The translations under genes and the position numbers were made by a program. Below, in pieces: positions 19,042 to 27,235 of a DNA stretch of 27,257 bases. Source of the stretch: Sphacelaria rigidula (taxonomy: Eukaryota > Phaeophyceae > Sphacelariales); the NCBI GenBank assembly GCA_964200075.2, contig CAXNAA020000122.1, forward strand, positions 1 through 27,257, read 5' to 3'. Each line of letters begins with the position of its first letter. Within the stretch, counting starts at the first letter, position 1. Under the pieces are notes generated by a model. It saw nothing but the letters and a program-made list of their open reading frames with translations. It had not been told where the DNA came from and searched no databases.

Positions 19042-19309
19042 CTGGTGAGGAATGCTACGGTAGGGGTACACGTTTTTCGCGAAATATTGTCTAGTTGAGG
19101 GGCTCCTAACGATTCTAGATGCACAATAATATGGGTCAGGGCATCCCCGTTTGCAAATTCATTCGCGATATCCCCAGCACATTGGAGTAGTAATCCTGGC
19201 GTACTTTTACATATTTTCGTAAGTGGTGTTTCGCATGAGATCAAGGGCTCCTAAGAATTCTAGCCTCAGAAAATATTTGTGCATCCCTACCGTAGCATCA
19301 CTCTGGTGG
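19042..19309. repeat. MITE-like element with terminal inverted repeats
   Basis: ATGCTACGGTAGGG at 19052..19065 is repeated in perfect inverse orientation at 19285..19298. Flanking bases extend the arms to roughly 30 bp with mismatches (left ctggtgagg..., right complement ccaccagagtg...). An internal direct repeat, ggctcctaa followed by attctag, occurs near 19100 and 19247. There is no open frame of note. The size of about 270 bp and the arms fit a miniature inverted-repeat element. A related end is at 27172. It lies in what may be an intron upstream of the exon beginning near 19333. Confidence 0.55.
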
Positions 19310-19332
19310 CCCTTGTCCCCTGCCACCGTTCA

Positions 19333-20176
19333 CAGGGAACCCATCTACTATAGCCAACACGGAGAAGCAGACGTCTCCAAAATGGAACAAGATCAAGATT
19401 ACTTTTGCTGAATGCGAAGCTGTCGATGAAAGAGTGGTAGATCTCTTGGCTGGGTTGGGCAACATGCCCTTGTCTGAATCAGCGGAGAAAGTCAAAGAAA
19501 CAATGGGTGTGGTGCGGACATACGTCACTGATGTTCATGCCGTGATTACCGATGCTGCGAAAGAAAGGGGATTTACGATGGTGAATCATGCCTCTGAGGC
19601 GAACGACGCTCTCTATCGCGTGTGGAAGGTCTTCGGGCTGCCATGGATGTCGTAAAATGTGTTGGCAAGTCTATGACCGACTCGTCATCCACCGACTCTG
19701 ACATTGACCCCAATGATGGTTTAAAGTCCGACGTCCAGTATGCCGCGAAGTGTGTCTCGAACGTCTCCGCTGCGATGACAAAAGCAGACGGCGCGGCGAA
19801 TTCTGCGTTGGCGGTTGTCGCGCTGGCCACAAAGGAGGCCATGAGGGCCGTGAACAACGCGCCGGACTGGACTGCGCGGATGGAGGCGCGGGGATCCTAT
19901 CGTAGCAGCGTGAGTCTGCCCTGTCATAATTTGTAGTTTCTCCCTTGCTTTTTTGTTGGTGGAAACCTGAGGGTATGTTTCTTCCCTTCATTTTTGTTTG
20001 AATTCCAGATCCTCGAATATATGTACTGCGGAAAGTGTGGGGAACTACTGTACTGTACGTGCAGCAAGAGCGACCGCAAGCGAGTACGTGACGACTCCAG
20101 TTCTGGCGAAGAATCCGGTGGAGAAAAGCGAGCACGTGAACACGAGCCTGGCGAAAAGCCCGGTGGAGCAAAGTAG
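19333..20176 (+). pseudogene. Spliced unknown gene with zinc-ribbon-like C-terminus, frameshifted
   Basis: A protein-like frame begins after a likely acceptor (gttcacag, ending about 19332) and runs through KWNKIKITFAECEAVDERVV and ESAEKVKETMGVVRTYV. Near 19600-19625 the sense moves to another frame (EGLRAAMDVVKCVGKS, SDVQYAAKCVSNVSAAM), suggesting a one-base indel. An intron 19910..20008 with donor GTGAGT and acceptor TTCCAG joins phase 0 to phase 0. The last exon gives ILEYMYCGKCGELLYCTC, a C-x2-C...C-x-C zinc-ribbon-like motif, then a charged RKRVRDDSSSGEESGGEKR tail ending at 20176. The start exon was not found. Family unknown; the helical Ala/Val-rich middle could be a coiled coil. Confidence 0.45.
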
Positions 20177-20374
20177 AGGTAATATCACAGCCATGCATTC
20201 GTCATTCGAATCTCCCACGCTCCAGTCTTGACGTTTAACTTAAGTTTAACAAGGAGCAAACACAAAGCAAACACACATCATGCCGAACAAGAAAAAATCA
20301 CCCCGGGGAACGCAAGGCGAAGATCGCTGCAAGGAAATCACGAAATTCCCCCACAACGCCCGACATATTTTTAC

Positions 20375-20500
20375 AAGGTCTGGTACATCAAAATCAACGG
20401 AAAGGGACCAGTTACGCCTGTAGCCGACTGTGAAACCCTTGGGCGCATGGCCCGACTCCTGCGTAAAGACGGCGCCGCGGAGCTGTTTGGGCAAAGCTAA
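20375..20500 (+). pseudogene. BRO-N-like domain remnant
   Basis: The frame reads YIKINGKGPVTPVADCETL, then RMARLLRKDGAAELF, and stops. INGKG..TPVAD..TL is the signature of the paralog family. The following helix is only loosely similar and the VCR..GGD block is missing. An upstream ATG (MPNKKKSPRGTQGEDR, at about 20280) is in a different frame, so a frameshift may separate start and domain. 20501..20720 holds no supported gene. Confidence 0.5.
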
Positions 20501-20720
20501 AGCCCATGTACCACGCGCCCCCACATCCCCAAACTCTCCCGCCTCGACCATGCAGCTCCGCCAAGATCAAAGGTCTCCGTATGCGGCGCCCAATGGAAGG
20601 AGAGAGGAGGGGAGATACCTTCTGTGGCCGATATTGTCTCAATTTTGTAGGTCTGCCAGTCGAGTGGCGTGAATGTATCATGTTTCATAGTTCCTGGCGT
20701 GGTTCGTCACATACGAAATG

Positions 20721-21784
20721 TCAATCTGCTACAAAGTGAAGACGGGTCTGTGTGATGGACTGACGAGGCTTTGTCGGTGATTTCATAATTTCCCGGATAG
20801 CCTGTTCGATGATGTCTTCATCGCGTGAATAGTACGTGTTTTCAAGGCCGGGCCTTCCGTTGAACATGGTGTCCCTCTTGGTGAAAGCTTTGAAGTCAGC
20901 AACAAGGTCGTACTTTTTGATGTACAGTTGTCGCATCAGCTTTCCTACCTTCCCGGACATGTGTTGCGGAACTCTTATCCCAATCTTAGAAGACACGACC
21001 ACGATCCCTGTCTCTTTTCCTCTGTGCTCGGCATCAAGCTCGTGTGTGGGCGTACTCGAGTCTTGTATGAGCGGGGTAGCAACAGCCACCGCATTGTTGA
21101 CCACGACGTCTTGGCGGCTGAGGATTGTCACGTTGTCGCGTAACTCGATAAGGGTGCATCCGTCGAGATGATCACCAAGGTCTTTGAGCTGTCTGTAGCT
21201 CTGGACAAGGTCATCGATCCTCTTTCGTTGGAGTGCCACCTTGCTCTCCTGCAGTTGCTGCTCGCCGAGCTTGAACTGTTGCTCGAACATTTGTTTGGCC
21301 AACCCTGCGCGGTCTGCCTCAGAGAGGTACTTGAAACCAGCGGGCATGCCATCGAATGTTTGGACTGCCTCCTCGCGTTCATGGAGGAGGAATTCTTGAG
21401 TTGCGCGCCCCTGTTCGGTGCTCTGTAGGGTGGCGTGACGGGCCTCGATTTCGGACACGAGGCTGAGGTCGCCGCCAAGCAGACGACATACCTTTTGGGA
21501 GCTCTGGTGGCGGAACTCGCGAGCTTTCTTGCCAGGGAGGAGCCATACGATTTCGATGAGCGTTTTGGCATCGGCCACCGGTGTTTGCTTTCCCTTTCCA
21601 TTGATGCGGAGATGGGTACATTGAGAGGTGATGCCTGGGCTGGTTAGAATAAGTCGGCTCAAGGCGGTGTTTGCTTTGCTCGAGTCGCATCCAAGCACCA
21701 TTCGTATGGTGTCCATCGCGCTTCCCGTTTGCGCGTTTTGTCCACGCGGATGGTTGAGCTGTCGATGGTGTTTATAAGATCCAT
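20721..21784 (-). pseudogene. BRO-N-like protein with C-terminal module, frameshifted near its start, paralog 3
   Basis: ATG 21784 gives MDLINTIDSSTIRVDK, then the family sequence moves to another frame (TGSAMDTIRMVLGC) after a short A run at about 21735, so one base was probably lost or gained. A 331-aa frame from ATG 21716 remains and could be translated without the first 25 or so residues. It carries LRINGKGKQTPVADAKTL, WLLPGKKAREFRHQSSQK, VCRLLGGDLSLV, EIEARHA, DGMPAGFKYLS and a coiled coil (EQQFKLGEQQLQESK). A further module includes IGIRVPQHMSGKVGKLMRQ, NGRPGLENTYYSRDED and IIEQAIREI. That module recalls C-terminal parts of some viral BRO/KilA-type proteins, from memory only. This is the longest and best preserved member apart from the frameshift. 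Confidence 0.6.
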
Positions 21785-21834
21785 GGTTGCTTCAATTAAA
21801 GTTTTCAAACATAATTTTCGGGGGCGAATAAACG
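21785..21834 (-). promoter_or_regulatory. Conserved upstream element of BRO-N-like paralog 3
   Basis: On the minus strand CGTTTATTCGCCCCCGAAAA runs into TTATGTTT, beginning 50 nt before ATG 21784. It matches the elements before 8960, 7307 and 10765 in order and spacing. Its presence supports 21784 as the original start rather than 21716. Confidence 0.45.
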
Positions 21835-21954
21835 CGCCGTGGTGCTGATGTTGACGTAAAACAATGAAACACAATTGAGATCACACAACCGTCACTTTTG
21901 TTTGCGGCCAACAATTCCAAAAAATATTTCATGATGTAGCCCCGTCAGCAAACT

Positions 21955-23135
21955 AAGCTTGGAATACAGACTGTCTTCGAAGACGTGCGTATCGACCAAG
22001 CTTCCGGAAAGGCTAGCTCGATAGACGTGATTCGGCTGGTGCTTAACTGTGATTCTAGCAGCTCCGGCACCACTTTACGACGCCTGTTTACGTTAGATGA
22101 CCGCACGCCATCAATCAAGTCCCGCACAACGTACATCCGAATCAACGGGAGTAGGCATAGAACGCCGGTGGCGGACTTGAGAACCCTAGTGGAGATGGTG
22201 TGGAAGTTGCCCGTGGGGACTTTAGCAGAGTTCCGTCGTCAATCGGCAGAGACAGTGTGCCGTGTCATGGGTGGTGACCTAGATTTGCTCCGAGAGATTG
22301 AAAAGAGTAACTATTCCCGTCCCGTAAACAAGCTTGGAACAAAGACATCCATTGTTCGTAAAGCTCTTTGTGATGTCAACACTGTCTTCGAAGACGTGCG
22401 TGTAGACAAAGCTTCTGGAAAGGCTAGCTCGATAGACGTGGTCCGACTGGTGTTCAACTGTGATTCTAGCAGCTCTGGTACCACCTTAAGTCGCCTTTTC
22501 GCTCAAGATGAGAGCACGCCATCAATCAAGTCACGTACAACGTACCTCCGAATCAACGGACGTGGCAATATAACACCAGTGGCGGACTTGAGAACCCTAG
22601 TGGAGATGGTCTGGAAGTTGCCCGGGCGGACTTCACCAAAGTTCCGCCGTAAATCGGCCGAGACAATGTGCCGTGTGATGGGTGGCGATTTATCGTTGCT
22701 CCGAGGGATCGAACAGAACAACCTGACATGGAGGTCAGTCGAGGGTGGTCAGGCCATCCAACAGGCTTTGCTTGAGCCGATCTAATACAAAGAGGCCGAG
22801 ACGCTGAGTAGGGTGAAGGAGTGTTAGGTGAGAGACGCTCTTGCTTCGTTCTTCGGAGGAGAAGCCGAGGTATGAACACCTGCGGGTAACATCGATGTAC
22901 TCAGCGATACCGAGGTGATCGAGGTGAAGTACTATAAGCGGTGGAAGCACGGGCTCGGGCAGATGCTTGCGTACCATACATTTACCCTCGTCTGGCCAAG
23001 CGTCTAAACCTTCTTGCTCACACCGGGGAAGCCGGAACACGTAAATATTTTGAGCTGGCTCAGTCAGTGTGCGACAGACATGCTGTAAGGGTCACGTTCG
23101 CAGAGATACCTGCTCTGAATGACGAGGGCCCGTGA
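21955..23135 (+). pseudogene. Tandem-duplicated BRO-N-like domain followed by a dead PD-(D/E)XK nuclease
   Basis: Two direct repeats, each beginning AAGCTTGGAA (21955 and 22330), encode two BRO-N-like domains in one frame to 22785: DVR.D.ASGKASSIDV.RLV.NCDSS, ING....TPVADLRTLVEMV, FRR.SAET.CRVMGGDL. There is no ATG: TAG precedes the domain and the frame can only open at GTG 21985. After QQALLEPI the nuclease part has three in-frame stops (TAA about 22785, TAG about 22827, TGA about 22875). It then reads GNIDVLSDTEVIEVKYYKRW and LGQMLAY before shifting frame to PRLAKRLNLLAHTGEA, which ends at 23135. Catalytic-type residues are still visible, but the gene is dead. Its relative is 9425..10765, which has only one N-terminal domain. 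Confidence 0.7.
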
Positions 23136-23373
23136 AGGAAACACAACCAAGGGTTGCCGCCGTCGCGCGCATGTACCGCCGATACCAAAAGTGGGTCATA
23201 CCCCAATCGCATGCATGCGTATATTCCAACCGCGTCCCCAAAGCGCTTCTGGGCGCAAGCGTGGCCGACTGTAGTAGATTGGCGTGCCAGCCAGCCGCCC
23301 CCGGGCGTCGCTCGGGCTCTTGTGCCCAAAGTGCGCCAGACTAAAGCAATTTATAATACATACCAAGTTCAAT
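23136..23373. other. Repeat fragment, no gene
   Basis: gggttgccgccgtcgcgcgc near 23152 and the following tgtaccgccgataccaaaag match 18647..18690. I see nothing else in this stretch. Confidence 0.45.
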
Positions 23374-23473
23374 CATGAAATCGCTCAGGTCTTGCGCAGA
23401 CAAGCTCGGGTGCCTCAAACGCCACGCTGAATTTGTATGGGTTTCTCACAAAACCATGAAAAAAAAAACACAG

Positions 23474-23598
23474 GACAATAGCGCCGCTTTGCGTAAGACA
23501 TTGGACGACAATAGCGCTTCTTTGCGCGCAAGACATTGGAATACAGTGGCGCTGCTCTGCACAATGCATTGGAAGACAATAGCCCTGCTGACCGCAAG
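23474..23598. repeat. Minisatellite, about 33-35 bp period
   Basis: There are about 3.6 units of the form gacaatagcgc, a pyrimidine-rich part, tttgcg and aagacattgga, starting near 23474, 23507, 23542 and 23575. They differ by several substitutions. A frame crosses them on each strand, but it only reflects the repeat. Confidence 0.7.
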
Positions 23599-23693
23599 CC
23601 ATGTACCCCTAGGGCAAACAGGAGCTCTGCTCCATGAACGGGTGACGCAAGCCTCGATTGACGCACTTTGACGCAAGCGGGAATGTGTCTACA

Positions 23694-25057
23694 TCACCGG
23701 CGTCTCGATCGCTTCCTTGCTCTTTTCGGCGGCTGTGGTCGCACTGCCTCCTCAGGAGGGTCAGCATATTCGATGGTCACCCCGGCGCCTACCGCGATGT
23801 GTGCACGCGCTACGATAGAGCATACATACCACCATCCATACTCCACACCGCCCGCCCTCTCGTACCACCATGGCTTCATTCGTTCTCCGCCCCCTCCAAT
23901 AACTAATTTAGTATTCGGCGTGAACGAGTGGTTGAGTAGTCGCAGCAAGCCGATTTCCATGAACTCTCGACAAGCGGGGACCGTACCGCGCATGGTTTTG
24001 CTCGGGTCGATCACGAGCGCTCCTAGACCATCCGTGTGCATGATGTGACCCACGCACGTATAGCCACCACCTTTCGTGGCATACCCCGCAGGTACGTCTA
24101 CATCCGGGAGAAATACCGTCAAGAGAGTATCGCCTTCGGCAAAAGCGACCTTGGTGCCGAGACCCTTGCCATGGATTAGGCTGTCGATGTCCTTGAGCGC
24201 GTCGTGCGAAAAGAGATCTTTTTCCATCACGTCGTGTACCTGATTGATTTGCGAGAGAAATCAGCGGCAATTGTTTGGATGACGCGCACGGTATGAGGCC
24301 ACTACGTTTTTGTAACAACCTGTGAAGCACCGACTATATGCGCCGCTCACCGTTATAGCGGACCGCTGTTCCGGCTGCTGCTGTCGTGTGCTGCGCCGAA
24401 GATGGTCACGCGAGGGTGGGCTGGCCTTCTTCAGTTGGTCTCGTAGATCCTCTCTTTCTGCACGTACTCTCGCCAATCGCCGCTCTAACTTTTGTGTTGC
24501 TGCCTTGATTTCCGCCTGGTCCAGAAGGGTAGCCGCGGGAATTGGCAGAATTTCAAACAGAACGAAGATCCGTAGCAACAGCGCCCTACAATAACCACTG
24601 CTGTACATGCATACGAAGCGGGAACATGAGGATTTTATCGTTTGTTGCGGTGCTCTGTTTACCACGTGTCCGTTTTGGCGACATCAACTTTTGTTGCGAG
24701 ATTGTTGGTTTTCCAATCCTCCTACCTCGTGTCCATCGCGACACCCGTTCTCGCTCCCGCGCCCACCAACTGTCTTTCCGGGATTTGGCTCCGGAGATGT
24801 GTCAGCACCCTGTCTTGTCCCCAGCTCGCATCCCTGAACGCCTGCTGCTTCCGCTACAGATGCGAGAAGACCTATCCTTGTGACACCTTGCTCCGCTCCG
24901 ATCGCTGGCTCAACATCACTCGCCACCGCCGATCCTTCACCAGGCGATGTACTGGACTCCGTCGCGGTCACCCCCGCTGCAACGAATGCTGCTGCTGCGA
25001 CGTCTACTGCTGTTGAGGTCCTCGTGGCTGAGGGACGACTGGTCGCTCTGCTGCACG
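23694..25057 (-). CDS. SET-domain protein lysine methyltransferase, spliced, with coiled-coil exon
   Basis: The last exon (23694..24239) encodes a compact SET domain. Counted from the internal ATG 24227, it shows GKGLG (20-24), N99-H100-S101 in LLNHSFTPN, and a closing HIAVGAGVTIEY with Y154. NHS and the terminal tyrosine are the S-adenosylmethionine-binding and catalytic signatures. A basic KRARKRSRRR end could be a nuclear localisation signal. Intron 24240..24350 (GTGAGC...CAG) joins a 55-codon exon at 24351..24515 with a heptad-like coiled coil (KLERRLARVRAEREDLRDQL). Intron 24516..24725 (GTAGGA...CAG) joins an exon 24726..about 25057 rich in Ala, Gly and Thr. All junctions are phase 0. 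That upstream exon has no methionine, so it needs an earlier exon; the EsV-1-7 frame just upstream is the obvious candidate. Substrate unknown; histone H3 is a guess from viral SET proteins. Confidence 0.65.
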
Positions 25058-25393
25058 TCTAGATGGACCAGTCATTCCGTTTTTTTTGTGCTGGCCACAG
25101 CGAGTCCGAGCGAGGCCAGGAAAGTCATAACTGGCTGTCTTACCACACCCTTCGCACTTTTTGAGCAAACTGGTCATCCCCTCTGCGGCGTGTGCAGCAC
25201 AGCGCCTCTTGTTACCATCCGCCTCGAAGCCATACGAAGGGTAATGGTTGCAACCCACGTGGCTACACTTTTGGGAATCTATGAGGTGAAACACCCCCTC
25301 CTTGGCCTCATTCTGACACTGCTTGCATTTTCCGTCGATTCTCTCGGGTGTGTCTACGATGAAAGCGCCAGTTTCATCTACAAGGGGACACAT
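25004..25393 (-). CDS. EsV-1-7 motif protein
   Basis: 129 aa from ATG 25393. One repeat fits the EsV-1-7 pattern exactly: C43-x4-C48-x16-C65-x2-H68. A second is close: C80-x2-C83-x15-C99-x2-H102. A first, partial one has C23-x2-C26. EsV-1-7 proteins are known from Ectocarpus virus EsV-1 and as a large family in brown algae, where the IMMEDIATE UPRIGHT gene controls early development; the motif probably binds zinc. The tail PSRRAAERPVVPQPRGPQQQ ends at TAG 25004 and overlaps, out of frame, the methionine-less exon of the SET gene. Either this is a separate short gene, or a small intron or indel between 25007 and 25057 joins it to the SET gene. A TATA-like ATATAAAG lies 40 bp upstream. Confidence 0.75.
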   Translation of the reverse strand: MCPLVDETGAFIVDTPERIDGKCKQCQNEAKEGVFHLIDSQKCSHVGCNHYPSYGFEADGNKRRCAAHAAEGMTSLLKKCEGCGKTASYDFPGLARTRCGQHKKNGMTGPSRRAAERPVVPQPRGPQQQ

Positions 25394-25433
25394 GAAAGGC
25401 GCAAAAGGGCAAGCAGCGAGGAGAAATTGAAGA

Positions 25434-25441
25434 CTTTATAT
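25434..25441 (-). promoter_or_regulatory. TATA-like box upstream of the EsV-1-7 gene
   Basis: ATATAAAG on the minus strand, 40 bp before ATG 25393. Position and sequence fit a core promoter, although the distance would leave a very short 5' leader. Confidence 0.4.
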
Positions 25442-25795
25442 GTTTCGTGCTTCTGCTGCGTGGAAACAAAAATGCGAGACACGTACGCGTCGCCGTGTAC
25501 AAATACCGCTGACTTCCACCTAGAGTTCAAGAGCGTCAATAGCATAACGCCTTGGAGCTTGACGTTTCGAGGGCTCCATCTACAGGTTTGTCCCAGATGC
25601 GGCCCAACCGCCCAACAGCACACATAGCAGCAGCGTTCGCTCGGTCGGAGCTCGGCTGTAGGCAACCGTTTTTCACCTTGCCTTGCAAACACCCCTCTCC
25701 CGCGTCCGCAACTACATCTTCGTGGCATGTTGTGAGCTGACCTCGAGTCGGCTGTGCTCAAGTTCCTCTCTCTTTGCCGGTGCTGCTGCTGTCTA

Positions 25796-25890
25796 CTATT
25801 GGCCCGGGGGCACACTTTTTGTGCTATTGGCCCATGTGCGGGGGGTGTACTATTGGCCCTGGGGCACCGTGATAAGTGCACTATTGGCCC
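25796..25890. repeat. Four identical CTATTGGCCC blocks (inverted CCAAT-like)
   Basis: CTATTGGCCC occurs at 25796..25805, 25824..25833, 25850..25859 and 25881..25890, spaced 26 to 31 bp. On the minus strand each reads GGGCCAATAG with a CCAAT core. They lie 400-500 bp upstream of the EsV-1-7 start on the same strand. They could be a regulatory array or a degenerate minisatellite of about 28 bp. Confidence 0.6.
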
Positions 25891-25899
25891 GCGTTTTTT

Positions 25900-26290
25900 C
25901 GGACGGAAGATTGCGCACAAGAGCAGAGGAAACACACACAACGCCGCCGTGCCTCTGCTGCTGCTCTGCTGCTCTGCTGCTACTCTGCTGGTGTGCTGGT
26001 GTGCTGCTGCCGCTGCTGCTGCTGCTGCCGCCGCTGCCGCTGCTGCTGCTGCTGCTGCTGAGCGCTGCCGCGTTACAGGTGAGCTCAATGTTCCACGAGA
26101 GAGAGCTTTGATGTGCGTGATGTTTGAACGCAAGGAGTAAAAAGGGTGTTGTCTACAGCGCCGTTTCGTCGCCGGGGAGGAAAGGAGAAGCTGAACCACA
26201 ATACCGTTTGCTCTGCGGCGCAAGTGGCCAGGACCGGTAAGGCACGAGCCGAGCTTTCATCGCTGCTGCAGCCGTTGTGCTGTACGAGCG
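25900..26290. repeat. Dispersed repeat, partial copy 3, with CTG/GCT microsatellite
   Basis: 25960..26065 is nearly pure gctgct/ctgctg repeat. 26060..26120 (gcgctgccgcgttacaggtg, cacgagagagag, ttgatgtgcgtg) matches 18270..18320, and tttgagtgtgcttga near 26298 matches 18098. The long frames through the microsatellite (poly-Ala or poly-Leu) are artefacts. 26291..26533 holds no supported gene. Confidence 0.5.
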
Positions 26291-26533
26291 TCAAGGTTTT
26301 GAGTGTGCTTGATTTTAAAAACTGCTACAAGCAACAAAAGACAGCCGGTACACACTGCTGCAACAAGCCGCTGCAACAAGCTGCTAGAGTTCAAACTCGG
26401 CATCAAGAATACCATGGTCCACCAGCTGCGCACTTCTGCCACATTCCCCTCGGTAGAAACTCAATAGAAGACCTAATTTCTCCCCACAGAATGTACTCTG
26501 ACCCGAAAGCAATGGCAAACACTACTGATACTA

Positions 26534-27049
26534 TCAATTAACAGTAGCCGGCGATGAAAGTTGAGCGCGAATTGCCCTGCAACTGCATGTAGCCGGGGGG
26601 AGCGGCTCGATGTCTATGGTGTCCGCCTCGAGCGTGGCCCATGCCTCATCGACCCGCTCTTTGGTGTGCTTCCCCCACCCTGTATACTTGTGCTTGATGC
26701 CATTGCACGTGTATTTTACATCCTTTACCGCCCGCTTGGCCTTGCCGTAGTCGACCCCGACCGGTAGTAGAAGCTGACATGCTCTGGGGTCGCATGAAGC
26801 TTCTTCATGGGCCTGCCGAATTTTGTACCCTGTCGTGATCAACCAAATGTGTTCCTTCGCCTGGAAGAAGGGCCTGAAATCCACCAGGTTCCTGTTCATG
26901 GAGGCAGCGGAGTCCGGCGCTTGGTAGTAGTCGTCGCCGACATGGCCGTCGGACGTGAGATCATTCAGCAGCGCCAGAGCATCTTTTGTCTTCGCCAGCA
27001 TTTCCTTCGAAACACCGTGTGTGCTGCATCCGATAAGCCAGGCCAGCAT
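26534..27049 (-). CDS. 179-aa conserved unknown, family copy 2
   Basis: 171 aa from ATG 27049. It is collinear with 7663..8202 along its whole length and ends at a slightly different point because of C-terminal changes (QLSSPATVN). The differences are mostly substitutions that keep the frame, which supports past selection on the protein. The duplicated block spans about 26512..27169 and also includes the 3' end of the preceding BRO-N-like gene. No known domain; see the first copy for features. Confidence 0.6.
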   Translation of the reverse strand: MLAWLIGCSTHGVSKEMLAKTKDALALLNDLTSDGHVGDDYYQAPDSAASMNRNLVDFRPFFQAKEHIWLITTGYKIRQAHEEASCDPRACQLLLPVGVDYGKAKRAVKDVKYTCNGIKHKYTGWGKHTKERVDEAWATLEADTIDIEPLPPATCSCRAIRAQLSSPATVN

Positions 27050-27116
27050 CTTCGTCGCAGTTTGTGGTTGGAGGGAGTGGTGTTTCAGCTCCGAAAGTTT
27101 GGTGCAAATATTAATT

Positions 27117-27169
27117 TGGGTTCCACCACCTCGCTAATGTCTGGTTTAGTGATTTGGGCTATCGTGTCG
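27117..27169 (-). pseudogene. Truncated 3' end of a BRO-N-like gene
   Basis: This matches the last 15 or so codons of 8274..8960 (DTIAQITKPDISEVV). The stop TAA has become GAA. Similarity ends abruptly at 27169, where a MITE-like end begins. Confidence 0.6.
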
Positions 27170-27171
27170 AG

Positions 27172-27235
27172 TAATCCTACGATAGGGCGGGGGGTATTTG
27201 GTTGCACGAAAAATAGGGCTCATAAGTGTGTCAGA
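27172..27235. repeat. MITE-like end, second copy
   Basis: gagtaatcctacgataggg followed by gcacgaaaaatagggctcat resembles the left end of the element at 19042 (gaggaatgctacggtaggg followed by ggggctcctaac). The other end lies outside the window. Confidence 0.35.

Noticed and set aside
23474-23598. Possible CRISPR-like array
   Set aside because: Repeat units are contiguous with no unique spacers of constant length.
23374-23676. Frames across the minisatellite on both strands
   Set aside because: They only reflect the 33-35 bp repeat.
25378-26223. 281-codon minus-strand frame with a long Ala run
   Set aside because: It is created by the CTG/GCT microsatellite at 25960..26065, overlaps the EsV-1-7 start region and shows no domain.
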